DNA of 64,000 nt from Pseudomonadota bacterium (lineage in GTDB: Bacteria; Desulfobacterota; Desulfobulbia; Desulfobulbales; Desulfocapsaceae), in contig JAHJLI010000008.1 in assembly GCA_018821785.1 (NCBI GenBank), positions 16,500 through 80,499 of the forward strand, in the 5' to 3' direction. The position numbers and the translations under genes were made by a program. Below are positions 1 to 8,808 of this stretch, piece by piece. The stretch's first letter is position 1. Every line of letters starts with the position of its first letter. The notes under the pieces are model-generated. The model had not been told where the DNA came from. It made no database searches and saw only the letters and a program-made list of their open reading frames with translations.

Positions 1-177
1 GCACTGGCGATCAACACCCTCGTCGCCGTCTGCCTTGGCGGCTCGCTGCCTCTTCTCTTGAAACGGCTAAAACTTGACCCGGCGCTGGTCTCAAGCCCCC
101 TGCTGACAACGGTTACCGACATGTGCGGCTTTTTCCTCGTCCTTAGTTTTGCCTCCATGGTCCTCGACAAACTATGA
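1..177 (+). CDS. mgtE: Magnesium transporter MgtE family, C-terminal fragment (truncated by window start)
   Basis: Frame 1 reads ALAINTLVAVCLGGSLPLLLKRLKLDPALVSSPLLTTVTDMCGFFLVLSFASMVLDKL*, typical of the MgtE C-terminal membrane domain. Confidence 0.75.
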   Translation, partial: ALAINTLVAVCLGGSLPLLLKRLKLDPALVSSPLLTTVTDMCGFFLVLSFASMVLDKL

Positions 178-291
178 GGGCCGTAACGAGGACCCATTTC
201 CCTTGTCAACTGATGAATGAAACGCCGCCAGCAAATTTTTAAGAGAAGCCCTTTTCAACAAAATATAAAAAACGACCAATGACACTGTCTG

Positions 292-300
292 TGCTATAAT
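292..300 (+). promoter_or_regulatory. Extended -10 promoter element (TGCTATAAT) upstream of citrate synthase
   Basis: TGnTATAAT about 52 nt upstream of the ATG at 352. Confidence 0.45.
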
Positions 301-351
301 CACACCGTTTCATTAGCAACCATTCTTTCACACCTATCTGGAGGTATCACC

Positions 352-1512
352 ATGTCAAATGCTGCTGAAAAGGAGCCCCCATCCCAAAATATTGGTCTTG
401 GGCTTGCCGATATTACCATCTGTGAATCCGAGATCTGTTATATTGATGGCGACGAAGGCCGGTTGGTCTATCGTGGCTACGATGCCATCGAACTCGCCAG
501 GCAGTCTACCTTTGAAGAAGTCGCCTACCTCCTCTGGTACGGAGCCCTGCCGCGGCCGACAGAATTCAAAGCTTTTCTTGCGGGCTTCACCGGCTCTATG
601 TCCCTCCCCGTTGAAACCGTTATGATCCTCCGCATGTTCCCGAAAGCAGCCACCCCGATGGAGGTTATCCGCACCGCCGTTTCCTCCCTAGGTCATTGGG
701 ACCCTGACAGCGGCAATACCGGCCTTGATGCCAGCCTGCGCAAGGCTCAACGCCTTACCCTGCGCATTCCTCTCCTCATTGCCGCCCACCAGCGGCTGCG
801 TGAAGGCAAGGAACCATTGAAACCAATTCCCGGACACGGCATAGCTTTCAATTTTCTCTACACCTTATTCGGAAAAGAGCCGGATGCCATAACCGAAAAG
901 GCCTTTAATGCGGCCCTCATCCTCCATGCCGACCATGAACTCAATGCCTCGACTTTTTCGGCGCGGGTGACCGCCTCGACCATGGCCGACATCTATTCTT
1001 CGGTAACATCAGCGATCGGAACCCTGAAGGGCCCACTGCACGGCGGTGCCAATATGGAGGTCATGCTCATGTTGCAGGAAATTGGCGACCCTGGGAAAGC
1101 ACGCGCCTATATTGAAAACAAACTGGAGAACAAGGAGAAAATCCCTGGATTTGGCCACAGGGTCTATCGCTGCGAAGATCCCCGCGTCGATCTTTTGCGC
1201 AATCACGCAAAAACATTAGCGGAAAAAGCAGGCAATAGCAGCTATTTCGAAATCACCCAGGAGATCCAGAAGATTGTGGTTGAACGAACCAAGGTATTCC
1301 CAAATGTTGATCTTTATACCGCCTCGCTGTATCATGCCATTGGCCTGCCGACTGAGCTATTCACCCCTATTTTTGCAATCAGCCGGACCGTAGGCTGGAC
1401 CTCACATATTCTTGAACAATGGAGCAACAACAAACTCATCCGCCCACGCGCCGAATACATCGGACCAAAATCGTATTGCTATATTCCGATAAAAGAGCGC
1501 GCCCGCGGCTGA
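352..1512 (+). CDS. gltA: Citrate synthase (citrate/2-methylcitrate synthase family)
   Basis: 386 aa; motifs LVYRGYDAIELA, LHADHELNASTF, GPLHGGAN, GFGHRVY. Confidence 0.93.
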   Translation: MSNAAEKEPPSQNIGLGLADITICESEICYIDGDEGRLVYRGYDAIELARQSTFEEVAYLLWYGALPRPTEFKAFLAGFTGSMSLPVETVMILRMFPKAATPMEVIRTAVSSLGHWDPDSGNTGLDASLRKAQRLTLRIPLLIAAHQRLREGKEPLKPIPGHGIAFNFLYTLFGKEPDAITEKAFNAALILHADHELNASTFSARVTASTMADIYSSVTSAIGTLKGPLHGGANMEVMLMLQEIGDPGKARAYIENKLENKEKIPGFGHRVYRCEDPRVDLLRNHAKTLAEKAGNSSYFEITQEIQKIVVERTKVFPNVDLYTASLYHAIGLPTELFTPIFAISRTVGWTSHILEQWSNNKLIRPRAEYIGPKSYCYIPIKERARG

Positions 1513-1604
1513 TTCACTGCATTGACAATGCAAACCACCTTATGTAACAATAACTCCATGCCGGCCCCCCAGAAACGGACTGGCCGGCAAACCAAGGTTT
1601 CACA

Positions 1605-3086
1605 ATGCAAACAACCCTGATTATATTGGACAGCGTTTCCGACTGGAAACCCTACTATGAAACCGACAGTATCATCACCGCGGGAGAGTACCTGCAAAAC
1701 GAACAATTGAGTCAGGAAGATCTTTTGATCATCAATTTGTGCAGTGATCTCAGCTATAATTCCGAAGGATACTATTGTTCTTTACTTGCTCAGGCGCGCA
1801 AGCACAAAGTCATTCCCTCAAGCGATGCCATCAACAGTCTCGAAAGTGACCGAACCATAAAACTGCAGGGCTTGCTGAAAAAAACCTGCCATTCTTGGGT
1901 CAGCGGAACCACCAGCCTTGACGGCAATGCTTCTCCCCGCACTATTGACATCTTTTTTGGCGATTGCGAAGACCCGTCGCTGAAACGCCTGGCCAAGTTC
2001 ATCTTTGACCAATTTCCTTTTCCCATGCTGAAGGCCACCTTCTCCAGCAGCAAGTTTACCCAGCTTGAACATTTCCGGACCATGGCCCTCAGCGAACTTG
2101 ACGATGCCCAGCAAACCCTTTTTGCCAACGCCATCGACCGTTTTAACAAAAAAATCTGGCGCTACCCAAAAAGCCGGAAAATGTTCGGCTACGACCTGGC
2201 AATTCTGCACGACCCGAAGGAAAAAATTCCCTGCAGCAACGCCTCGGCGCTGAATCTTTTTGTCTCCGAGGCCAAGAAAATGAATATCCACGCCGAACTG
2301 ATCACCGCCGACGATTCGGCTCGGTTGATGGAGTTCGACGCCCTTTTTATCCGGCAAACCACGGCGGTCAACCATATAACCTACCAGCTGGCAAAAAAAG
2401 CCCAACAGGCCGACATGGTGGTAATCGACGACCCGACTTCGATCATCCTCTGCACCAACAAGGTCTACTTGAAAGAACTTCTCGACCGGGAAAAGATCCC
2501 CTGCCCCCGTTCACGACTGGTCTTTAAAACCAAACCGGCGGGTTACGATGAACTGAGCCAGGTCCTTGGCGATACAATGGTGATAAAAGTGCCCGACGGC
2601 TCTTTTTCCGTCGGTGTAACCAAGGTCACTAATCAGCAGGAATATGAAAAAACTCTCGCCGAACTCTTCCTCAGTTCGTCGATTCTTCTGATCCAGGAAT
2701 TCCTACCGACCGACTTTGACTGGCGCATCGGTGTTATCGGGGGCGAATGCATTTATGGCTGCAAGTACTACATGGCTCAGGGCCACTGGCAAATAATCCA
2801 GCACCGGGCAAACCGCATTCCGCGTGGTGGCGCCTTTGAAACCATTCCCCTTTATAGTATCCCCTCCAAGGTGCGAAAACTTGCGATCAAAGCTACCTCC
2901 CTCATCGGCAAGGGCTTGTACGGTGTGGACATCAAAATGGTTGGTGAACAACCGATTATCATCGAGATCAACGACAACCCATCCCTGGAGCATGGGGTCG
3001 AAGATCAAGTCATGGGCAATGAACTGTACCGAATCATCCTCAGGGAATTTGTCGACAGATTGAACAGCAGGCAGCATAAGCGATGA
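1605..3086 (+). CDS. RimK-like ATP-grasp ligase with N-terminal RLAN-type domain
   Basis: 493 aa; N-terminal SDLSYNSEGYYCSLLAQARKHKVIPS is RLAN-like; C-terminal ATP-grasp (VIKVPDGSFSVGV, LIQEFLPTDFDWRIGVIGGE, IEINDNPSLEHGVED). Confidence 0.85.
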   Translation: MQTTLIILDSVSDWKPYYETDSIITAGEYLQNEQLSQEDLLIINLCSDLSYNSEGYYCSLLAQARKHKVIPSSDAINSLESDRTIKLQGLLKKTCHSWVSGTTSLDGNASPRTIDIFFGDCEDPSLKRLAKFIFDQFPFPMLKATFSSSKFTQLEHFRTMALSELDDAQQTLFANAIDRFNKKIWRYPKSRKMFGYDLAILHDPKEKIPCSNASALNLFVSEAKKMNIHAELITADDSARLMEFDALFIRQTTAVNHITYQLAKKAQQADMVVIDDPTSIILCTNKVYLKELLDREKIPCPRSRLVFKTKPAGYDELSQVLGDTMVIKVPDGSFSVGVTKVTNQQEYEKTLAELFLSSSILLIQEFLPTDFDWRIGVIGGECIYGCKYYMAQGHWQIIQHRANRIPRGGAFETIPLYSIPSKVRKLAIKATSLIGKGLYGVDIKMVGEQPIIIEINDNPSLEHGVEDQVMGNELYRIILREFVDRLNSRQHKR

Positions 3087-3588
3087 AAACCACTTTTTTT
3101 TTTTTGCCCCTGCCACGACGAAAGATGTCGACCAGTTGACCGCACTGGAGATCGCTCTCTTCCGCACCGACCGGTGCTCGAAAAAAAGCTTGCGATACCT
3201 GGTACAACATGCCCACGTTATTGTCGCGAGACAACAGGAGACACTGGAGATTGTAGGATATGCCATTTTGCTCGGCCGAAAGAACAGCCGTAAAATGCGG
3301 ATTTATTCGTTTGGCATTGTTCCCGCAGCAAGAAACCGGGGCCTTGCCGGAAAGATGATTGAACATCTTGAAGACATTGTTAAAATTTCACAGTGTCATA
3401 TGCTCACCCTGGAGGTGAGCGACAGCAACACTGCAGCTGTCAATCTGTATAAAAAACACGGTTTTGAACAATATGGCTTTCGCCTTGGCTATTACGAGGA
3501 CGGCGGCCACGCAATTCTTATGCGAAAGCACATACGCGAGGATTCCGGCGACGATGATCATACCCTGTACAAAAGTTGTATACATTAA
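3083..3588 (+). CDS. GNAT family N-acetyltransferase; 5' end frameshifted at a T12 tract (ORF track begins at TTG 3136)
   Basis: GNAT motifs YSFGIVPAARNRGLAGKMIEHL and LEVSDSNTAAVNLYKKHGFE; ATG at 3083 overlaps the upstream TGA (ATGA), but 12 T's put it out of frame. Confidence 0.75.
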
Positions 3589-4144
3589 CGAAGACAAAGG
3601 AAACGGGGTGGTGGCCACCGCAAGAATCCCGCAAGGTACTGTCACCTGGGTTTTTGATGACCTGGATCGGGAGATCCCCATGGACCGGTTGGAGCGCATG
3701 TCCCTGCCATGCCAAGAAGCGACCCTCACCTATTCCTACCGAAACAACAGAGGCCATCTGATTTTTTGCTGGGACAACGAACGGTTCATCAATCACAGCT
3801 TCAAACCAAACTGCTGCCTCACGGCCTACAATTTTGAAATTGCCATCAGAAACATCGAACCAGGCGAGGAGTTGACCAATGATTATGGTGCATTCAATAT
3901 AATCGCCCCCTTTGCTGTCGACTCCGAAGGCAGCGAGCGTACGACCGTTTATCCAGACGATCTTCTCCGCTACAACGGCCTCTGGGATGGTCAGTTGCAA
4001 GAAGCATTTAGCCGTTTTCTCCATGTTGAACAGCCGTTGCGACAAGTTTTCTCACCTGACGTCTGGAAACTTGCCGAATCCATCGCCCGGGGCGAAACTG
4101 CCATGGCATCCATTAGAAATTGTTACTATAGTGAAAGCAGGTAG
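3554..4144 (+). CDS. SET domain protein (predicted protein-lysine methyltransferase)
   Basis: Motifs GNGVVATARIPQGTV, RFINHSFKPNC, IEPGEELTNDYG; start overlaps the GNAT 3' end. Confidence 0.85.
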   Translation: MIIPCTKVVYINEDKGNGVVATARIPQGTVTWVFDDLDREIPMDRLERMSLPCQEATLTYSYRNNRGHLIFCWDNERFINHSFKPNCCLTAYNFEIAIRNIEPGEELTNDYGAFNIIAPFAVDSEGSERTTVYPDDLLRYNGLWDGQLQEAFSRFLHVEQPLRQVFSPDVWKLAESIARGETAMASIRNCYYSESR

Positions 4145-4222
4145 AAACTGCCGCGGATTGGGACGGCAGCTGATCGTACGCCCTCAACCTCCAGGACTCA
4201 TTTAACCTTTTGCCCGGTTTCT

Positions 4223-4810
4223 ATGGTCTCAGACATGAAAGATGAACTCGCCTCTCTTAATATCGGCAGTCAGATTCGCGCCCTGCGCAACAGAAGGGAC
4301 CTTACACTGCAAGATCTGGCTGATCTTACCGGCCTGTCAAAGCCCAACCTCTCGCAGATAGAAAATAATTTGGTTACCCCGCCTATTGCTACCCTGTTGA
4401 AAATCGCCACAGCCCTCGGCGTCTCCATTGGCCATTTTTTCCAGGGAGCAGGCTCGGACAGCAGCATGGTGGTGGTGCGCAAAGCCGACCGTTATGGGGT
4501 CGCCAAGGGACCGCATATCTCCCACATCGGCTATCAGTACGAACCCCTCGCCTATCCAAAAGTCGATAAAACCATGGAACCCTTCATTGTCCACATGGAG
4601 GAACGAGCAGCCGAAGCCATAGTTTACAACAACCACCGCGGCGAGGAGTTTCTCTATGTCCTTGAGGGCAGGCTCGAGTTTCGCCGCGGTGATAATGTGG
4701 TGATCCTTGAGGAAGGGGACAGCCTTTACTTCGACTCGGTTGTTCCGCACGGTTACCGGGGGATCGGTGGTCCTGCGAAAACCTTGGTAATCATCTACAA
4801 ACCGGATTGA
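4223..4810 (+). CDS. XRE-family HTH regulator with C-terminal cupin domain
   Basis: HTH LTLQDLADLTGLSKPNLSQIENN; cupin GEEFLYVLEGRLEFRRGDNVVILEEGDSLYFDSVVPHGY. Confidence 0.9.
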   Translation: MVSDMKDELASLNIGSQIRALRNRRDLTLQDLADLTGLSKPNLSQIENNLVTPPIATLLKIATALGVSIGHFFQGAGSDSSMVVVRKADRYGVAKGPHISHIGYQYEPLAYPKVDKTMEPFIVHMEERAAEAIVYNNHRGEEFLYVLEGRLEFRRGDNVVILEEGDSLYFDSVVPHGYRGIGGPAKTLVIIYKPD

Positions 4811-4896
4811 TCTCCGCTGATATTCTCACACCTTGGGTATAGATTCCCCTGTCGGGGAGGTATTGAAGCAGGTCGGATGAATCCGATCTATTTTAA

Positions 4897-5241
4897 TCAG
4901 GTGAGGGTCAATCTGTTTTCCGGTCGCTTCGCCGAAGGGCGATATGTTTGTGGCCGCAACGGCTTTATTTCCTGAGACAACGATGGAGCCGTTTTTTCTG
5001 TCTCGGATTTTCCAACCAAATCAGAACAGTGAAAAAAAACATACCAATCACTGCGCTGCTGTTTGGTCGTTTTGGTTGAAAAAGCAACCCCTTTGGCAGC
5101 CTGAGCCGGTTGTCCCAACAAGAGCTGCTTTCTGACCATGAATGCCTGCCCCCAGTTATGGATCTGACCACCAATGGTCACAGCCAAATGGATTACACAT
5201 ACAGCTAAGATACATATTGAAAAGTATTGATTCAACTCCAT
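4897..5241 (-). CDS. Small membrane-anchored protein of unknown function
   Basis: MELNQYFSICILAVCVIHLAVTIGGQIHNW (one TM); RBS GGAGGTGGGCG just upstream of ATG; follows the USP gene on the same strand. Confidence 0.55.
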   Translation of the reverse strand: MELNQYFSICILAVCVIHLAVTIGGQIHNWGQAFMVRKQLLLGQPAQAAKGVAFSTKTTKQQRSDWYVFFHCSDLVGKSETEKTAPSLSQEIKPLRPQTYRPSAKRPENRLTLT

Positions 5242-5344
5242 CGCCCACCTCCTTGCGGGAGAAAATACCATCCCTCCCGCAGTTTCCTTTACGCGGTAAA
5301 CATCCGGCTCAACTTCCATCAATTCTCCATGATGGCTAAAGGGC

Positions 5345-6265
5345 TCAGCAAGCCTGTTTATCTAAGACGAAATCACCAACACGAGCCAGATCACGAACAC
5401 CATTGCCAGCCAGTCTTTTTACTACCAAAATTGGCTTGCGGGAAAGTGCTGCAACCCGCTCAACCACACTCCCCGCAAGAAAGCGCCTGAGGGCGGTTCG
5501 TCCATAAGACCCGAGAACAATCAACTGGATATCTTTTTGCTCACAGTATTTGACAATTTGTTCGTAGGATGTGCCTTCCCAAATCTCAGTAGTCACCGGC
5601 ACGCCCAATGTTTGTGCTTGTCCTGCCAAGGTCTGCACCGCCATGGAACTCTTGTGTCGCGCCTCATCAAGCACACCATACAGCAAACTCCGATCAACGC
5701 TGACATCCACCACGGAAAGTGCATGAATTTTACCACCATATGCCAAGGCCAGATCGAGGGCACGCTGCCCGGCATCCATGCTGTGCCGAGAACCGTCCAA
5801 GCCTACAAGGATCCGGGCAAAGTCCACCTCAACCGCTTCAGGTACCAGCAACACATCACAGGGACTCAGTCCAAGCACATTGGCGATGGTACGCCCGAGC
5901 AGCATACGCTCGACATACGCCCGCTTTGGACACCCCATGAGCAAAAGGCCGGCCCCTATTTCTTCAGCAACATTAACTATCTCATCGACAGGATTGCCGA
6001 CTCTGTGCACCGCGCGCACTGTTTGGCCACACTCCGCCGCAGTGTGCACCACATCCTGAAGGCAATTTTTAAAAGGCAGGCTCATTTGATCGTTGGCATC
6101 ACTGATTGCCCATCTATTCATATTCCCCTCATATCGAGGGGTAACAGAAACAGCAACCAATTTTGCCCGCATTGATGCCGCCAGGCGAAGGGCTTGGAGA
6201 AAAGCGGCTTGACTGGCGGGGCCAGGATCAATAGCCACTAAAATGAATTTGACTGTATCAGACAT
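5345..6265 (-). CDS. Universal stress protein, two tandem USP domains
   Basis: 306 aa; two USP units ending GRTIANVLGLSPCDVLLVPE and GSYGRTALRRFLAGSVVERVAALSRKPILVVK. Confidence 0.9.
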   Translation of the reverse strand: MSDTVKFILVAIDPGPASQAAFLQALRLAASMRAKLVAVSVTPRYEGNMNRWAISDANDQMSLPFKNCLQDVVHTAAECGQTVRAVHRVGNPVDEIVNVAEEIGAGLLLMGCPKRAYVERMLLGRTIANVLGLSPCDVLLVPEAVEVDFARILVGLDGSRHSMDAGQRALDLALAYGGKIHALSVVDVSVDRSLLYGVLDEARHKSSMAVQTLAGQAQTLGVPVTTEIWEGTSYEQIVKYCEQKDIQLIVLGSYGRTALRRFLAGSVVERVAALSRKPILVVKRLAGNGVRDLARVGDFVLDKQAC

Positions 6266-6276
6266 GATTACCCTCT

Positions 6277-7323
6277 CTATGCCACTGCCTTCTCAAGGCT
6301 TCTCGCTCGGAACAGGCTGACGAGTATGATTGTCGCCCCGATGAGAAGTGCAAAACACATGACGGAAAAGCTTATTCGAGTCATAATTACCACACTGTCG
6401 GGGTCGACAGAGGTGAGGTTCAGGTTATTCAAATACTTGGGGATGGCAAAGAATCGACTGACGGCTACGATCAGCATGATGGTGCCCATAACATATTTGA
6501 TCATGTATTCTTTAACGTAGGTTGTACCAATTGCCCCCAACTGCACACCGAAAAGTGAACCACCGAGAATAAGCAGGACCAGGCGGATATCAACCATTCC
6601 ATAGTATGCCCAGAGAAGAGTGCCTCCCAAACCCATGACGAAGGCGATGACCAATTCGGTCGCCGATGCCACGATGCTGGTGGCCCCGATGATATACATC
6701 AGTCCGGGTACGCCGATAAAACCGCCAACAGCTATGGTTGCTGCCAGCATTCCAGTGGCCAGAGCAACCGGTACGAGAAACCACATGCTGATGCGCAGAT
6801 TGGCGGTCTTAAACGAAATCATCGGCCAAAGCTGGATCTTCTGAATGCGTCTGGCCAAAAGTGGTTCCGAGGTTGCGCCGCCCGCTTTTTTAGCTGTCAG
6901 GGCATCACGCATGACGATAGAGCCAACGATGACCAGGACACAGACAAAGATAAAACTGACATACAGATTGGATGCGGCCGGGCCCCAGGTGTCGAGGATA
7001 TGCTTCTGCAGCATAACGCCGATTTGGACACCAATTTCCGCGAAAAGCCCCATAATGATTCCCAATTTGATATCTACCTGGCCATACTTATAGCGCTTGA
7101 CAGCACCAACCAGGGCCTTGGGGAATTTATGGCACATATTGCTGGCAACCGCCACTGTTCCCGGTACACCAAGGCTCATCATGGCAGGAGTCAGGACAAA
7201 GGCGCCGCCGGAACCGATAAAACCACTAACAAGCCCGCCAACGAAACCAACTAAAACTAAAAACATTATTGAATAAGCGCTTAGGTCTATGAACTGAATG
7301 ACCTCATTAATTGGACCGTGCAT
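6277..7323 (-). CDS. Sulfite exporter TauE/SafE family permease
   Basis: Multi-TM; GFVGGLVSGFIGSGGAFVLTPAMMSLGVPGTVAVASNMCHKFPKALVG. Confidence 0.88.
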   Translation of the reverse strand: MHGPINEVIQFIDLSAYSIMFLVLVGFVGGLVSGFIGSGGAFVLTPAMMSLGVPGTVAVASNMCHKFPKALVGAVKRYKYGQVDIKLGIIMGLFAEIGVQIGVMLQKHILDTWGPAASNLYVSFIFVCVLVIVGSIVMRDALTAKKAGGATSEPLLARRIQKIQLWPMISFKTANLRISMWFLVPVALATGMLAATIAVGGFIGVPGLMYIIGATSIVASATELVIAFVMGLGGTLLWAYYGMVDIRLVLLILGGSLFGVQLGAIGTTYVKEYMIKYVMGTIMLIVAVSRFFAIPKYLNNLNLTSVDPDSVVIMTRISFSVMCFALLIGATIILVSLFRARSLEKAVA

Positions 7324-7409
7324 TTTGCCTCCAGAAACTGATATTTTTTATTATAAAGTTTTGCTTAAAATTCTCCGACAACCGAATTCCTTGAATCTCT
7401 CGCCTGATC

Positions 7410-8264
7410 TCAGGCGCTGACTTGGGCTCGTGGTCTGGTATCTTTTTTGACGGTTGGTACATCGGTTTTTTCCTGGCGAACATCTGCTTGCTTGGGTGCT
7501 TTAACGTTCGATCCTTCAATGCCCAGGGCGGCCCAGAAAGAATTTGTGAAATTTCCATGCATGTAGGATACGGTGAGAACTACTGCAACTGGCAGCAGGG
7601 CATAAAAGCCCCCTTTGGTTAAATAGGTCATAATAATGTCCGGATGGGAAAAGACTGCTGCATACAATCCGGCAGTGAGGCCGCCAAAGACAAAACAGTT
7701 TTTTACATGCCGTTTCCTGCTTGTAGTAGACATTCTAGAATCTCCTGTGTTCATTGGGTTAGAGTGAGTGGTCATTGCACCCGCCTTGGAGCGGGTATAA
7801 ATGACGCTAAAAACGGGAACAGGTGCCATAGAAGTCACCTCTTCCATACGAATTCCCTGATCAATTATGACAAACTCGATACGCTTTTCCGTGTGACACA
7901 ACCGTTTCACAATCTTGCCGATTTTCCCCGTTTCTCCGGTGTGTTCAACCTGCACATCCCTCGCTTCAGCCTTTTGCCTGAAGAGTGCTGAACTTTCCTG
8001 CATGGCTGCAGCAAAGAGTCGATTCCGTTCGCCACCATCGCGAAAGAAAGGCAGGGTATTGGTATGAACGGCGAGGATGGCGTACTTCAGACGGTCAGCA
8101 ACAGTTATGGCATAATCCATTACCGGCTCAGCCATATGACCGTTACGGGTAACGACCAGAATAAAGGATTTTTTCTTCATGCCTGGTGCAGCGGAGGTGT
8201 TTCCTTCCCTGTCAAGCTGGGTTGTTCTGTTTGCGGGAAAATTTTCTAATAACGGTTGAACCAT
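7410..8264 (-). CDS. USP-like domain protein with C-terminal membrane segment (an internal in-frame start at 7733 may give a separate small membrane protein)
   Basis: MKKKSFILVVTRNGHMAEPVMDYAITVADRLKY... is USP-like; C-terminal part FGGLTAGLYAAVF and YALLPVAVVLTVSYMHGN hydrophobic. Confidence 0.6.
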   Translation of the reverse strand: MVQPLLENFPANRTTQLDREGNTSAAPGMKKKSFILVVTRNGHMAEPVMDYAITVADRLKYAILAVHTNTLPFFRDGGERNRLFAAAMQESSALFRQKAEARDVQVEHTGETGKIGKIVKRLCHTEKRIEFVIIDQGIRMEEVTSMAPVPVFSVIYTRSKAGAMTTHSNPMNTGDSRMSTTSRKRHVKNCFVFGGLTAGLYAAVFSHPDIIMTYLTKGGFYALLPVAVVLTVSYMHGNFTNSFWAALGIEGSNVKAPKQADVRQEKTDVPTVKKDTRPRAQVSA

Positions 8265-8307
8265 AAATGTTACTCTCAGTTTGGATGGATAATCTTGACC
8301 TACTAAT

Positions 8308-8323
8308 TTCAAAAACCATGCCA
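8308..8323 (-). promoter_or_regulatory. Putative sigma54 -24/-12-like element upstream of the minus-strand USP/TauE operon
   Basis: Minus strand TGGCATGGTTTTTGAA (-12 dinucleotide is GA, not GC). Confidence 0.3.
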
Positions 8324-8396
8324 CCCAAATCAATCGCCGCATGTTATTTATATTATTATATATATTTATAGCGGCATGATCCTTTGGCGGCGTTGT

Positions 8397-8484
8397 GTTG
8401 CAATTAGCAACAACAACTCAATGATCTGAAGAAAAGTCCCTATCCAGCTATTGCAATTTGCAACAACACTATGCAACTTGCAAC
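8397..8484. promoter_or_regulatory. Three TTGC-N5-GCAA palindromes (candidate enhancer sites)
   Basis: GTTGCAATTAGCAAC (8397-8411), TTGCAATTTGCAA (8451-8463), ATGCAACTTGCAAC (8471-8484). Confidence 0.6.
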
Positions 8485-8646
8485 ACACCCCACCCCATCA
8501 ATGTAAAACTGCTTCGAATGGCAACAAAGGTTCGTTTGATCTTAACGACTCAGATGGAACATCTGACCTCTGTAACCTTGACTAAATCAAAAAACTCGAA
8601 AAATTTGCGACGATCTTCTTACAACGACAGTTGCAAAGGATGTATA

Positions 8647-8663
8647 TTGGAATTAAAATTGCA
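8647..8663 (+). promoter_or_regulatory. Putative sigma54 (-24/-12) promoter of the Lon-receiver gene
   Basis: TTGGAATTAAAATTGCA; GG and GC start 12 nt apart (8649, 8661). Confidence 0.5.
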
Positions 8664-8808
8664 TGATCGAAAGCACTGCACAGAAATGCGATAGATAAGC
8701 TGCGAGATGATGCAGGATCGTCGAAACTCTTTGAATTTCCTCCAACAATATTTATTGGGAAACCCATCACTTCAACACACTGAAAAATTGCTAAAGGAAA
8801 ATGTCGTT

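Noticed and set aside
8391-8402. Additional sigma54 site at TGGCGGCGTTGTGTTGCA
   Set aside because: GG/GC spacing is wrong by 1-2 nt in every register, so it was not called.
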